Source of the DNA: Halobacillus litoralis
GTDB taxonomy: Bacteria > Bacillota > Bacilli > Bacillales > Halobacillaceae
Direction of reading: 5' to 3'
Length of the DNA stretch: 64,000 nucleotides
Assembly (NCBI RefSeq): GCF_009856415.1
Contig: NZ_WMEZ01000002.1
Location: 682,001-746,000 of the forward strand
Shown: positions 36,163 to 46,256 of the stretch, in pieces
Layout: each line of letters starts with the position of its first letter
Numbering within the stretch: the first letter of the stretch is position 1
The notes under the pieces: model-generated
What the model saw: the letters and a program-made list of their open reading frames with translations, nothing else
What the model was told of the DNA's origin: nothing
Database searches by the model: none
Program-made: the position numbers and the translations under genes

Positions 36163-37354
36163 AACTACTATATTCAACCCTATGCTCAGCGTTCGAACGA
36201 ACCTTTCTTCCATGCAGGAGAATATAAAGGCCGACCGCCCCGAATACGACAAAAGAACTGTTGAAATAAAGGGAGGAAAATCCAATGCCTGTGGCAATCG
36301 CACCAACAACATAGGACCCTATTCCAATTCCAATATCAAAAATCGTAAAGAAGGTCGCTGTTGCTGAACCTGCTCTTCCGGGTACTTTCTTCAAAGCAAT
36401 CGTCTGCATGCTTGGGACGAGCGTTCCCCATCCTAATCCAATCAATCCACCAGCCAATAACAAGACAAAAGCTGTGTTGGCAAAACTTAAAACCATCATC
36501 CCTGCACCAAAAATAAGGATGGATGGAATAACGATCACATTTTCTCCATATTGGTCAAACCATCTTCCGGTGAATGGACGGGAGACAAGCAGCACAAGAG
36601 CATAGACGACGAAGAAATAACTAGCCGCCTCCGCAAGACCGAGCTGGTTTGCATAGACGGAAACAAACGATAACACTCCTGCGTAGGCTAGAGCCATGAC
36701 AGCACCGGTTAAGGCGATAGGAATGACAGGCTTTTCTAAAAGGTTGTGCACGCTTGGTACTATGCTTCTCTTGGCGGGGTCTTTGAGAGGCTCCACGCGG
36801 ATAACAATCCCTGTAAACAAAGCCATAACGGCAAGGACGACACAAACATAGAACATCATAGTAAAGCCGGCTTTCTGAATTAATGTAAGACCCAAGAAAG
36901 GACCGATCACCATTGCAAAGTTCATCGACATCGCAAAATAACCAAGCCCCTCTCCTTTTCTCTGATCTGGAACAATGTCCGCTGCAATGGCTCCCAAAGC
37001 TGTCGTCCCCATCCCGAAACCGATGCCTTGGATGAAGCGAATGATCAAAAGCGTAGAAAAGGAGTCAAACCATAGATACAAAAAAGAACTCCCTAAAAAG
37101 ATGCTTAAAGCAATTACGACCACAGGCTTCCGTCCAAAGGATTCCACCCACTGCCCGGAAAGTGGACGAATGAGAATGGCGGCAAGCAGGAAGACCGTGA
37201 TAATTAATCCCGCTTCCCCTTCGGCTACTCCGATAGATTCAATTGTATAGATCGGCATGGTGACGAACAAAAGATAAAAGACTAGAAATACGAGAAAATT
37301 GCTTGCACATACATTAAGAAAACTGGACGTCCATAAACGAGGCTGCCTTTCCAT
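36161..37354 (-). CDS. MFS efflux transporter
   Basis: 397 residues, twelve membrane helices. Motif A is seen between helices 2 and 3 (RPLSGQWVESFGRKPVV) and again in the second half (RPFTGRWFDQYGENVIV). Drug-proton antiporters of this size export small toxic molecules; the substrate is unknown. Its ATG overlaps the stop of the MarR gene by one base (TGATG), so the two form one operon and the regulator probably controls the pump. Confidence 0.92.
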   Translation of the reverse strand: MERQPRLWTSSFLNVCASNFLVFLVFYLLFVTMPIYTIESIGVAEGEAGLIITVFLLAAILIRPLSGQWVESFGRKPVVVIALSIFLGSSFLYLWFDSFSTLLIIRFIQGIGFGMGTTALGAIAADIVPDQRKGEGLGYFAMSMNFAMVIGPFLGLTLIQKAGFTMMFYVCVVLAVMALFTGIVIRVEPLKDPAKRSIVPSVHNLLEKPVIPIALTGAVMALAYAGVLSFVSVYANQLGLAEAASYFFVVYALVLLVSRPFTGRWFDQYGENVIVIPSILIFGAGMMVLSFANTAFVLLLAGGLIGLGWGTLVPSMQTIALKKVPGRAGSATATFFTIFDIGIGIGSYVVGAIATGIGFSSLYFNSSFVVFGAVGLYILLHGRKVRSNAEHRVEYSS

Positions 37355-37782
37355 CAGCTTCTTCCCCTTTCTTCTTCAATCAGACGGGAGAGCGTCCGTA
37401 CATGCTCTTCCAATACCATTTCCCTTTGTTCACCGAAACGTTCCAGTAAACGCGCTTCTGCTTTTTTTATGGCCTGCTGCCACACCGGATAACGGTCTTT
37501 TCCTGCTTTCGTCATGGTAATATCATTCGTTCGCTGATCGCTGCTTTTGTTTTTTTGGATATACCCTAGGGCCTCCAGTTTAGCTATGACTCTCGATAAT
37601 GGCGGGGCTTCAATATTCAATCGCTCTTTGAGCTCCGCCTGTGTCATTGACCCTCCATGGCTGTGCAGTTGAAATAATACCGCCCAGTGAGACATATAAA
37701 TGTCTTCATCCTGCAACCCTTCATTTAAAAATTGATTCACGTTTCTCGACAATTGTTGAATATGGTGAAAAATTAAACTCAT
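37354..37782 (-). CDS. MarR-family transcription regulator
   Basis: 142 residues with the winged-helix core SMTQAELKERLNIEAPPLSR then VIAKLEALGYIQKNKSSDQR and the wing ending in TNDITMTKAG. MarR dimers usually bind palindromes and let go when a ligand binds. A perfect 14-bp palindrome lies 18 bp before the ATG and is the likely self-operator. AAAGGAG precedes the start. Operon with the MFS pump. Confidence 0.93.
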   Translation of the reverse strand: MSLIFHHIQQLSRNVNQFLNEGLQDEDIYMSHWAVLFQLHSHGGSMTQAELKERLNIEAPPLSRVIAKLEALGYIQKNKSSDQRTNDITMTKAGKDRYPVWQQAIKKAEARLLERFGEQREMVLEEHVRTLSRLIEEERGRS

Positions 37783-37799
37783 GATGATCTCTCCTTTTC

Positions 37800-37813
37800 G
37801 TTACCTAGGTAAC
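37800..37813. promoter_or_regulatory. Palindromic operator for the MarR/MFS operon
   Basis: GTTACCTAGGTAAC is a perfect 14-bp palindrome just upstream of the ribosome site. Confidence 0.7.
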
Positions 37814-37885
37814 ATTCTTAACAAAAAAAGGGCTCTCTTTACGAGAGCATCTTAAAAAATCTTAACATACACGGTTCGTTTTATG

Positions 37886-39142
37886 CTATTTTCCCACCTT
37901 GCCGGTAAAGTGTTCATGATAGAGCTGTTCAGACCATGCAATCGCCTGGCCGTAGACTTCAAACACTTCCGAATAGGACAAATTCCAGTCAGCCAGGTGG
38001 CTTTCCAACCATTCAAAATCTGCTTTTTCCATTGCAACAGCCAAATCCAAAACGAGCCGGTACGTATTTTGCTGTCCTTCCAGCGCTTTCTTTATCTCTC
38101 CATCGAGCGGCAGCGACCCTATCACTTCGTGGGCAGGGCGTTGGGTGATGACATCAATCAGCGACATGAACCCTGTCAGGAAATATCCATCCGCCTTGTT
38201 CTCCGCCCTGATTCTGACGGCCATCTGTTCACATAATTTAGCACGGACGAGACTTGTTTTGATGACGAGCTGGGATTGTGTCGAAGTGACCGCTGTCGTT
38301 TGTTCGACCGATAATACGTACAACCACTTTTTCAACCCCTCTGTACCTAACAACATCACGGCTTGCCTGATCGATTGAACCGGTACTCTTGTCCGCTGTT
38401 GGGAGGAGTTGATCAAGCGCAGCAATTTATAAGTAAGAGCTAGATCCTGCTCCATAATTTCCGTTACTTTTTCAATATTGATTTCGTCATCCGTAGCCGT
38501 GAGCTCTTTGATCATTTGAAAATAAGTCGATGAAAGAAAAGGAATATCCATCCCTTTCACGATCACTGGCTTACTGAAATAAAATCCCTGGAAGAGCGAA
38601 AAACCTTCCTCTATACAACGTTGGTGCTCTTCATGGGTTTCCACTTTTTCAGCTAACAAGGTCAATCCATACTCTTCTCCCAACTGTATGATCCGTGCCC
38701 TATTCTCATCCGTCACTTCACGTATGTCCACTTTTAAAATGTCGACATAATGCAGGAGTTCATACACGGACGGGCGGTCGATATCGATGACATCATCAAG
38801 AGCAATCAAATACCCTTTTTCTTTCAACGTTCTGCACACTCTGATGAGGTCAAGGCTGAAGGAAACATGTTCAAGGATTTCCACAACCAGTTGTTCAGAA
38901 TTAAAGTATTCAGGGACTTGCTCGAGCAGAAGATCCTCCGTGAAGTTGATGAAACATGGCTTATTGTGTGACAAACGCTCCAAGCCGATCGTGACAAAAC
39001 TGTTCATCAAAACTTCTGAGGTTGCCTGGCTCCCATCCATCGGGACGAACCGATTTTCTTCACTGTTCCGGTATAGTAGTTCATAGGCATATACATTATT
39101 CTCGACTGTCAAAATCGGCTGCCGTGCCACGAATACTTCCAT
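37886..39142 (-). CDS. EAL/HDOD signalling protein (YuxH-like)
   Basis: 418 residues from the ATG at 39142 (AAGGTGGT upstream; MEVFVARQPILTVENNVYAY is the family start). The N-terminal EAL fold has EILEHV where active c-di-GMP phosphodiesterases have E-A/V-L, and later metal ligands are not clear, so it is probably not a working enzyme. The C-terminal HDOD domain spans about 205-400 (EIMEQDLALTYKLLRLINSS, QSIRQAVMLLGTEGLKKWL). Such proteins act in signalling without known catalysis. Divergent from the Rieske oxidoreductase. Confidence 0.88.
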   Translation of the reverse strand: MEVFVARQPILTVENNVYAYELLYRNSEENRFVPMDGSQATSEVLMNSFVTIGLERLSHNKPCFINFTEDLLLEQVPEYFNSEQLVVEILEHVSFSLDLIRVCRTLKEKGYLIALDDVIDIDRPSVYELLHYVDILKVDIREVTDENRARIIQLGEEYGLTLLAEKVETHEEHQRCIEEGFSLFQGFYFSKPVIVKGMDIPFLSSTYFQMIKELTATDDEINIEKVTEIMEQDLALTYKLLRLINSSQQRTRVPVQSIRQAVMLLGTEGLKKWLYVLSVEQTTAVTSTQSQLVIKTSLVRAKLCEQMAVRIRAENKADGYFLTGFMSLIDVITQRPAHEVIGSLPLDGEIKKALEGQQNTYRLVLDLAVAMEKADFEWLESHLADWNLSYSEVFEVYGQAIAWSEQLYHEHFTGKVGK

Positions 39143-39287
39143 CCTGCTTACCACCTTCATGCGTTTCTTCCCATCTTGTTCAAGTATACTACAAAGCCTA
39201 AATGTTGTTAATTTTTCCATGGAAAAATACATGAAACCTTTGGAGAGGGAAAGACTGAGAGAAACGAGTCACTCAGGAGGGAAAGTC

Positions 39288-40877
39288 ATGGAACAACACG
39301 AGAAATGGACTCAACCAGAACCTTTATGGCGCGAGAATATGTCATTGCCGACTTTTGAAGCAATGAAAGAGGATACAACGACAGAGGTGGCTGTTGTGGG
39401 CGGCGGAATCACCGGTATTACGACCGCTTACCTTTTAGCAAAAGCAGGGAAAAAAGTAACCCTTATCGAAGCGGACCAGTTGTTGAATGGTACCACAGGT
39501 CATACGACCGCAAAAGTAACCGCTCAACACGGGTTGATCTACCACGAATTGTTGAAACACTTTGGTGAAGAAGAAGCTTCGCTTTACTATCAGGCTCAAA
39601 TGAGTGCCTTGCAATCCATGGAAGAATGGATAGATAAATATCAAATCGATTGCAACTGGGTAAAAGAGGATGCTTATCTTTTCGCTACGACGAAAACTGG
39701 CGCGCATAAACTGGAAAATGAGTATGAGGCCTATCAAAAGCTTGGCATTCCAGGTGGCACAGTTGACGCCCTTCCTTTTGAGATGGAAGCTACCAAAGCG
39801 CTCAGCATGAAAAATCAAGCCCGCTTCCACCCCATTAAATACTTAGCTGCCCTCATTGACGAATTCACTAATTTAGGTGGGGAAATTTTTGAACAAACGA
39901 AAGCGACAGATGTGAAAGAAAAAGACCGCATCGAGATCCAAACAGGGGATGGACATACGCTTGCCTGTGAAAAATTGGTTTCATGCAGCCACTTCCCTTT
40001 TTATGATGGAAAAGGGCTCTATTTCAGCCGCATGTATGCCGAGCGCTCCTACCTCCTCGCTATTGAACCCGAGAAAGAAGTTCCTGAGGGGATGTATTTG
40101 TCGATCGATGAGCCAAAACGCTCCATTCGTACAGCTGACTACAATGGAAAACCTGTGCTGTTGATTGGTGGAGAAAGCCACAAAACAGGACAAGGGGTCG
40201 ACACCTCCTTCCATTACAACGCCTTGGAGGAATTCGCAGCACAGACGTTCGGCATTAAAGAAAAGCTGTTTCAATGGTCGGCGCAAGATCTCACCACACT
40301 GGATAAAGTCCCTTATATCGGACCGATCACACGGAATAACGATCGCGTCTTCATCGCTACCGGCTTCCGAAAATGGGGCATGACGAACGGAACACTCGCT
40401 GCCAAGCTGATTTGTGATTATGTCCTTGGTGAGGAATCTCTTTTTCATGAACTGTTCAAACCTACACGCTTCAAGTCCGATCCAAGCATGAAACAATTCT
40501 TATCCCAGAACTTCGATGTCGCTGTACACCTGGTCGAAGGGAAACTGGAACTTGTAGCCGATCGTCCGAATTCACTGAAAAAAGGAGAAGGGATGGTCGT
40601 CCAGTGGCGCGGAGAAAGAGCCGGTGCTTACAGAGATGACGAAGGTCAACTGCATGTCCTGGACACAACCTGCACACATATGGGGTGTGAAGTCGAATGG
40701 AATAGTGGTGAGCATACCTGGGATTGTCCTTGTCACGGATCCCGATTTTCCTATGATGGAGCGGTTGTCGAAGGACCTGCTGACAAGCCTCTAATGAAGA
40801 TTGCATTGGAAGGAAACCACGATATGCACGCTCCATTAGGAGAAAGCAATGATGAAGAACACGGTGAACAACCTTAA
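39288..40877 (+). CDS. FAD-dependent oxidoreductase with C-terminal Rieske domain (YhfW-like)
   Basis: 529 residues. The DAO-type FAD domain starts EVAVVGGGITGITTAYLLAK, and the lower FAD contact is VFIATGFRKWGMTNGTLAAK. The C-terminal ~90 residues are a Rieske 2Fe-2S domain with Cys462-x-His464 (CTHMGC) and Cys480-xx-His483 (CPCH). Electrons likely pass between flavin and iron-sulfur centre; substrate unknown. The frame runs upstream to 39159, but AGGAGGG before the ATG at 39288 sets the start. Ends at its own terminator. Confidence 0.92.
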   Translation: MEQHEKWTQPEPLWRENMSLPTFEAMKEDTTTEVAVVGGGITGITTAYLLAKAGKKVTLIEADQLLNGTTGHTTAKVTAQHGLIYHELLKHFGEEEASLYYQAQMSALQSMEEWIDKYQIDCNWVKEDAYLFATTKTGAHKLENEYEAYQKLGIPGGTVDALPFEMEATKALSMKNQARFHPIKYLAALIDEFTNLGGEIFEQTKATDVKEKDRIEIQTGDGHTLACEKLVSCSHFPFYDGKGLYFSRMYAERSYLLAIEPEKEVPEGMYLSIDEPKRSIRTADYNGKPVLLIGGESHKTGQGVDTSFHYNALEEFAAQTFGIKEKLFQWSAQDLTTLDKVPYIGPITRNNDRVFIATGFRKWGMTNGTLAAKLICDYVLGEESLFHELFKPTRFKSDPSMKQFLSQNFDVAVHLVEGKLELVADRPNSLKKGEGMVVQWRGERAGAYRDDEGQLHVLDTTCTHMGCEVEWNSGEHTWDCPCHGSRFSYDGAVVEGPADKPLMKIALEGNHDMHAPLGESNDEEHGEQP

Positions 40878-40878
40878 C

Positions 40879-40911
40879 ATGCATGGCCCTCATTTTGGGC
40901 CATGCATTTTT
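40879..40911 (+). terminator. Terminator after the Rieske oxidoreductase gene
   Basis: ATGCATGGCCC...GGGCCATGCAT then TTTTC. Confidence 0.92.
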
Positions 40912-40985
40912 CAAGCTTCCCCTTTCGAACGGTGATATAATGAAGCGAATGAACAAATATTTCGCCTAACGAAAGGGTCCTCACC

Positions 40986-41891
40986 ATGATCAATGATGAA
41001 AAACTCGGTATTTTCTATACGGCCGGAGCTTACATATTGTGGGGTGTGCTCCCCATTTACTGGAAGATGATTCAAGAGATTCCTGCTTTCGAAATCCTAG
41101 CTCACCGAATCGTCTGGTCCTTTCTTTTCATGGGAATTGTAATCATGATTGCAAGGAAACAGAAAGAATTTATGCGGGAATGCCGACAAATCGTAAAAAA
41201 TAAAAAACAGTTAATCGGCATCACCCTTGCCTCCATCACGATCAGCATCAACTGGGTCACATACATTCTTGCGGTCAACACCGATCACGTCGTTGAAGCG
41301 AGTCTCGGTTATTACATCAATCCGCTCGTCAGTATTTTGCTTGGAATGATTGTATTAAAAGAAAAATTTTCAAAAGCCCAATGGCTCGCCTTTTTACTAG
41401 CCGCACTAGGGGTGATCTATATGACAGTCAACTTCGGTTCTGTGCCATGGCTTGCCCTGCTGCTTGCCTTCAGTTTTGGGTCGTACGGCCTTTTGAAAAA
41501 ACTCGTGCCTCTGAATGCGATGTTCGGTTTGACGATTGAAACACTGATCGTCACCCCCATTGCTATGGTCTTTCTTTTTCAACAACAGACAGGCCAATGG
41601 TCCACGATTGACTTTTGGTCATGGACGACGGCCATCGTTTTCGGAGCAGGAATCGTGACAGCTATCCCTCTCCTTTTGTTTTCGGCAGGCGCCAAAAGGA
41701 TCCCATTATCGATGGTGGGATTCCTTCAGTATTTCGCACCGACCATCATGCTGATTATAGGCATCTTCCTATATGATGAACCATTTACCGATGTACACGC
41801 TGTATCCTTCACCCTTATTTGGGCAGGACTTGCGGTTTATACCGTCACGAGAGTGAAACGATTGAAAAAATATGAAGCGAAAGCAAGTTAA
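40986..41891 (+). CDS. rarD: RarD-type EamA/DMT transporter
   Basis: 301 residues, ten membrane helices in two EamA halves. The start FYTAGAYILWGVLPIYWKMI, then HRIVWSFLFMG and NTDHVVEASLGYYINPLVSI, are RarD marks. It is predicted to export amino acids or other small metabolites; the older chloramphenicol-sensitivity link is not proof of function. A ribosome site (GAAAGGG) precedes the ATG and a terminator follows the stop directly. Confidence 0.93.
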   Translation: MINDEKLGIFYTAGAYILWGVLPIYWKMIQEIPAFEILAHRIVWSFLFMGIVIMIARKQKEFMRECRQIVKNKKQLIGITLASITISINWVTYILAVNTDHVVEASLGYYINPLVSILLGMIVLKEKFSKAQWLAFLLAALGVIYMTVNFGSVPWLALLLAFSFGSYGLLKKLVPLNAMFGLTIETLIVTPIAMVFLFQQQTGQWSTIDFWSWTTAIVFGAGIVTAIPLLLFSAGAKRIPLSMVGFLQYFAPTIMLIIGIFLYDEPFTDVHAVSFTLIWAGLAVYTVTRVKRLKKYEAKAS

Positions 41892-41892
41892 A

Positions 41893-41928
41893 AAAGGTTG
41901 GGCTGCGTGTATGCTGCCCAACCTTTTC
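41893..41928 (+). terminator. Terminator after rarD
   Basis: AAAAGGTTGGGC...GCCCAACCTTTT. Confidence 0.92.
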
Positions 41929-41978
41929 CCATTTCACCGGGACCCTTTCGCTTGTTATGCAAAACGCCTAAAGTAAGC

Positions 41979-42944
41979 TCACCAACTCAAGTAGGCCGCC
42001 GCATCCTTCCCTGATAGATAAGCACTTTCAAACCGCGTGCGTCCTGCTTCATCATTCAGTCTCAAAAATGCATCACCGGCGACTACCAAGCGTCCATTCC
42101 CGGAGAGATCGACATAAGGCTGCCGCATCACTTTTTTGGCCTGGGCGTATCTCCAACGTTTCAACTGTTCAGACTCGAGCTGCTTCCAGTTCAAGTAACC
42201 AGCTGCTTTTTCTTTTATTAAAGACATCACATAGTCTTCACCATAATGTTTCCGTGACCATTCCGATTCCATATAGACGCTTACAACCGTACCATCCGAT
42301 ATCCCTTTTTTCCGATGATCGACCATCCGTTCCATTCCTTCAGGCAGGCCAACGTCTACATGGCCACCGTCCGGCAGTTCCGTCTCTTCTGTGAATTGGA
42401 AAATGCCCACATACGTCGGTTCGAAATAAATGTTCTTGAGCTGCTTCAATTCTTCTTCATCCACCTCCACCTCACTTTTTTTCAAAAGTTCAATGATTTG
42501 AGGGGCCGGCATCGTCAGTAGCACTTTATCTGATTGCCACTCCTTCCCGTCTTCACTATAAAGGCGGTATCCTCCCTCCACTTCAAGCATTTTGACTACT
42601 TTTGTATGTAGGGAAGTAGGCAGATCTTCAGCTAAATGTTTGGCAAGGCCGTTCATGCCCTGAACAGCGGTGTAGCGTGGGTATTTCTCTCCAAACCATT
42701 GTTTAATCCATCCTTGTGCGAGCCACTCCTGTACTTCTTCTTCTAATTCACCTGTTCTTACGGTGAAGAATTGCGCCCCGTGATCGGCTCGTCCATCTGC
42801 CACTCTTCTTGTTGCCAGTCGTCCACCGACACTTTTACTTTTATCTGTTAACAATAGGTTGCTTCTTCCCTGTTTCTTCAATCTACGTGCTGCGGTTATG
42901 CCAGCCAGTCCAGCACCTACGATCATAATTTCATAATGTTCCAT
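41979..42944 (-). CDS. NAD(P)/FAD-dependent amine oxidase-like protein (renalase-like)
   Basis: 321 residues. FAD motif IMIVGAGLAGITAARRLKKQ, then GGRLATRRVADGRADHGAQF, which is the renalase-type signature around the flavin. The C-terminal FAD contact is GRLVVAGDAFLRLNDEAGRT. Bacterial relatives are thought to re-oxidise wrongly reduced nicotinamides, but the substrate here is not provable. The start is the ATG at 42944 behind GGAGGGG; the frame's earlier start at 42989 adds no family sequence. Confidence 0.88.
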   Translation of the reverse strand: MEHYEIMIVGAGLAGITAARRLKKQGRSNLLLTDKSKSVGGRLATRRVADGRADHGAQFFTVRTGELEEEVQEWLAQGWIKQWFGEKYPRYTAVQGMNGLAKHLAEDLPTSLHTKVVKMLEVEGGYRLYSEDGKEWQSDKVLLTMPAPQIIELLKKSEVEVDEEELKQLKNIYFEPTYVGIFQFTEETELPDGGHVDVGLPEGMERMVDHRKKGISDGTVVSVYMESEWSRKHYGEDYVMSLIKEKAAGYLNWKQLESEQLKRWRYAQAKKVMRQPYVDLSGNGRLVVAGDAFLRLNDEAGRTRFESAYLSGKDAAAYLSW

Positions 42945-43026
42945 CCTAACCCCTCCATTACACGGTTTATAGTCCATTCCCACTGCCATATAAATAAAAC
43001 AATGAACTTTCTCCTAATGTTAAAAA

Positions 43027-43057
43027 AGAACATCCCCGCCACGTGGGGATGTTCTTA
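43027..43057 (-). terminator. Terminator after swrC
   Basis: AAGAACATCCCC...GGGGATGTTCTT; on the minus strand it is followed by TTTTT. Confidence 0.9.
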
Positions 43058-43069
43058 TTCTACCAAAAC

Positions 43070-46000
43070 CTATTTCGTAGTTTCTGTCTTTTTCTGTCTA
43101 CGGAACTTCATTAATGTTTCGTACGCGAGCGGTACAATGAGTAGTGTTAGGAGTGTAGAGCTCGCTAACCCTCCGATAACCGTAACTCCAAGACCTTTAC
43201 TGATGATCGAACCACCTTCAAATCCAAGCGCCAGCGGAAGCAGGGCGCCGATTGTGGCAAGGGCTGTCATCAAGATTGGACGCAGCCTTGTCATTCCTGC
43301 ATCGAGTAAAGCTTCGCGTGTAGAGAAGCCTTCTTTTTCTTTATAAATGACCCGGTCGATGAGAACGATCGCATTGGTTACGACAATTCCGATGAGCATC
43401 AATGCACCGATCATGGCTGAAATACTAAGCGTTTCTCCACTGATCAATAGTCCAAGAACCGCTCCGATTATGGTAAACGGTAAGGAGAATAGGATCGCTA
43501 GTGGCGCCAGTCCTCCGCCAAAGAAGACGACAAGGATCAAGTACACGATCGCGATCGCCGCGAGCATCGCTAATCCTAATTGGGAGAAGGACTCATTGAT
43601 ATCTTCCGCTACCCCGCCTTGAGTAATTTCAATACCGGACGGCGTGTCAATCTCCTGTACTTTTTCATTGACTTCTTGTGAAACGGCACCTACATCATCC
43701 ACTGTAATCTCTGCACTGACACTTGCATACACGCGTCCATTTCTCCGTGTAATTGTATCAGCTGTTGTTCCCTCTTCGACTTCGACAAGTTCACTGATGG
43801 CGACTGTCTGACCCGTTGGGGAAGTAATTTCTTTACCTGTTAAGTCTTCAATTCCAGTAATATCTTCTTTCTCTACTTCGAGATAGACATTCAATTCCTC
43901 TCCATCCCGTTCAATCGTCGTAATCACAGGCTCCTGACGATTCTGCCCGAGCTCCATGCCGATTTGTGCAGCTGTAAGACCTAACTCACTCAGACGTTCA
44001 TGGTCGGCTACGAGCGTGTACTCCTCGTAGGATTCGGAAAGGCTGGAATCGACGTTTCTCAGCTTCCCTTCATCTGCAAGAAGTTCTTCAACTTCAGCAA
44101 CGACCGGCTTGATTTCTTCTGTATTATCTCCGTACACACGCAGTTCAAGACCACTGCTCGATCCTGCACCGGAGAAATCCTGACTCATCCATTCGCCTTT
44201 TTCCGTTTGTTCATTCAGGCTGTCTATGACGGCTTGCGTTTCTTCCGAAAATTCTTCGGTATCATCAGCATATTCCACGTAGAACATCGCCTGGTTGGAA
44301 GCGCCAGGGTTCATCGGGTTTTCGCCACCGACAGAGTATTGAACCGTTTCCGCTCCATCACGGTCCATAAAGAATTGCTGTGCATCTTCAGCAATACGTT
44401 CCACGTCTTCTGACGTCTGCCCCGGTTCTGGACTGAAGGTTGCAACGACCATCTTCTGCTCTTGTTCAGGAAGAAAACTTGTTCCTACAAGTGGAAGAAG
44501 AGCGATACTTCCGACAAGAACCAAGACAGCAATGATGCTTGAAATGATTTTATGATTCAGCGTACTATTTAGCACCTTTTTGTAAAAGAGAGCGAGTTTA
44601 CCTGCCCCTTCTTCATGTGTACGGCCTTTTATTTTCGACTCTTTTAATAGAGAATGTGACAGCATAGGGACAATGGTAACGGCCACAAGTAAAGATGCTA
44701 ACAAGGCGAAAACAACCGTTAATGCAAACGGCAAGAATATTTGACCGACTGTACCTTCAACAAGGCCCAGTGGTAGGAACACAGCGATCGTTACAAGCGT
44801 CGAAGAAAGGATCGGCATGAACATTTCTTTCGTCGATTCGCGGATCAGTGCTTTTCCTTTTAACTTCTCTTCCGATAAGGACATGCGCCGGTATATATTC
44901 TCGACCACGACAATGGAGTCATCCACCACACGTCCAATCGCAACCGTCATGGCTCCGAGGGTCATGATATTCAACGTGATATCCATCCAGTTCAAGAATA
45001 GAATGGCGATCAGTAAGGATAGTGGAATGGAAATGACTGAAATGAGTGTCGTCTTGATGTTACGTAAGAACAACAGGATGACGAGGACAGCGAAAATCCC
45101 ACCAAACAACGCTTTATTAAGCATCGTACTGACCGACTCTTCAATCGGCTCGCCCTGGTCGAAGGAGTAAACGAATTCTACTCCATCCAGTTCTTCCTTA
45201 AAAGACTCTGTTTCTTCTTTTACAAGATTTACGACGTCAACCGTATTCGCTTCTTGAGATTTGACGATCTGCAAGGATATGGAATCTTCCCCATTCGTAC
45301 GGGAGATGGATTCAGCTTCTCCAACGACCTCCACATCAGCAATTTCACCTAAGGTAACGGTCGGAATGCCGTCCATGGCAGGGATGTCACCACTCGCTTC
45401 TCCCTGTCCCTGGCCTCCTTGCTGCGCCTGTGGAGGGGTCTGACCCGCTCCTTGAGAAGGCATTTGTTGACCTGATTGAGCCCCTCCTGCAGATGGAATA
45501 GCCGGGATCTGCAATTCTCTTAATTCTTCTACACTTGTAAGGTTGCCATCGATGACGACAGATTTCTGCGTATCGTCAAACGTGTACAAACCTAATGGGA
45601 AGGATACATCCGACCCTTGAATGAAACTTGTGATGGTTTCTTGATCAAGACCCCGTTCATTCATTTCTTCTTCATCCAAATCGATTCGGACTTCTTCAAG
45701 CTGCTGGCCGGAAACTTGCACATCCGCGACACCTTCAAGCCCCTCAAGAGCTGGAACAACCTCTTCCTCTACTGTTGTCGTCAATTGTTCAAGAGACCCA
45801 TCTCCATTGATGGCACTTAAGCTCACGACAGGAAAAGCATTGAAGTTCAAACGTGATACGGAAGGGTCTTCTGCTCCTTCTGGCAAAGTCACCTGACTGA
45901 CGGCTTCTTGCAATTCATCCTCTGCTTCGTCTAAACTTTTATCAAAGCTATATTCCAACTGAAGCGAAGAAGCATTTTGAAATGAGGAAGAACTGACCGT

Positions 46001-46237
46001 TTTCACTCCACTCAAATTGCTCACTTGCTTTTCTAGTGGTTCTGATATTTGATCGGCCACCTCTTCTGGTGTAGCCCCTGGATACGTTGTTGTCACCGTA
46101 ATGATCGGTGGTTCAATATCCGGTATCGTTTCAAGCTTCATATTCAATCCTGCATATAATCCTGCAGCGGTAATGAGGATTGTCATAAGCCAAATCGCAA
46201 ATTTGTTATTCATCGAAAAATCGATGATTCTTTTCAT
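43070..46237 (-). CDS. swrC: RND-family efflux transporter, SwrC-like
   Basis: 1055 residues, full RND (AcrB/HAE1) layout: two repeats of six membrane helices, each with a large outer loop. Helix 4 has the proton-relay acids in VAIGRVVDDSIVVVENIYRR. The first outer loop carries a Gln/Gly/Pro-rich insert (around 245-275). In Bacillus SwrC exports surfactin-like lipopeptides and fatty-acid-type toxins. I take the ATG at 46237 (MKRIIDFSMNNKFAI). The TetR gene is divergent, and paired palindromic operators fill the shared promoter region. Confidence 0.93.
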   Translation of the reverse strand: MKRIIDFSMNNKFAIWLMTILITAAGLYAGLNMKLETIPDIEPPIITVTTTYPGATPEEVADQISEPLEKQVSNLSGVKTVSSSSFQNASSLQLEYSFDKSLDEAEDELQEAVSQVTLPEGAEDPSVSRLNFNAFPVVSLSAINGDGSLEQLTTTVEEEVVPALEGLEGVADVQVSGQQLEEVRIDLDEEEMNERGLDQETITSFIQGSDVSFPLGLYTFDDTQKSVVIDGNLTSVEELRELQIPAIPSAGGAQSGQQMPSQGAGQTPPQAQQGGQGQGEASGDIPAMDGIPTVTLGEIADVEVVGEAESISRTNGEDSISLQIVKSQEANTVDVVNLVKEETESFKEELDGVEFVYSFDQGEPIEESVSTMLNKALFGGIFAVLVILLFLRNIKTTLISVISIPLSLLIAILFLNWMDITLNIMTLGAMTVAIGRVVDDSIVVVENIYRRMSLSEEKLKGKALIRESTKEMFMPILSSTLVTIAVFLPLGLVEGTVGQIFLPFALTVVFALLASLLVAVTIVPMLSHSLLKESKIKGRTHEEGAGKLALFYKKVLNSTLNHKIISSIIAVLVLVGSIALLPLVGTSFLPEQEQKMVVATFSPEPGQTSEDVERIAEDAQQFFMDRDGAETVQYSVGGENPMNPGASNQAMFYVEYADDTEEFSEETQAVIDSLNEQTEKGEWMSQDFSGAGSSSGLELRVYGDNTEEIKPVVAEVEELLADEGKLRNVDSSLSESYEEYTLVADHERLSELGLTAAQIGMELGQNRQEPVITTIERDGEELNVYLEVEKEDITGIEDLTGKEITSPTGQTVAISELVEVEEGTTADTITRRNGRVYASVSAEITVDDVGAVSQEVNEKVQEIDTPSGIEITQGGVAEDINESFSQLGLAMLAAIAIVYLILVVFFGGGLAPLAILFSLPFTIIGAVLGLLISGETLSISAMIGALMLIGIVVTNAIVLIDRVIYKEKEGFSTREALLDAGMTRLRPILMTALATIGALLPLALGFEGGSIISKGLGVTVIGGLASSTLLTLLIVPLAYETLMKFRRQKKTETTK

Positions 46238-46256
46238 ACTCAACTCTCCCCTTTAT

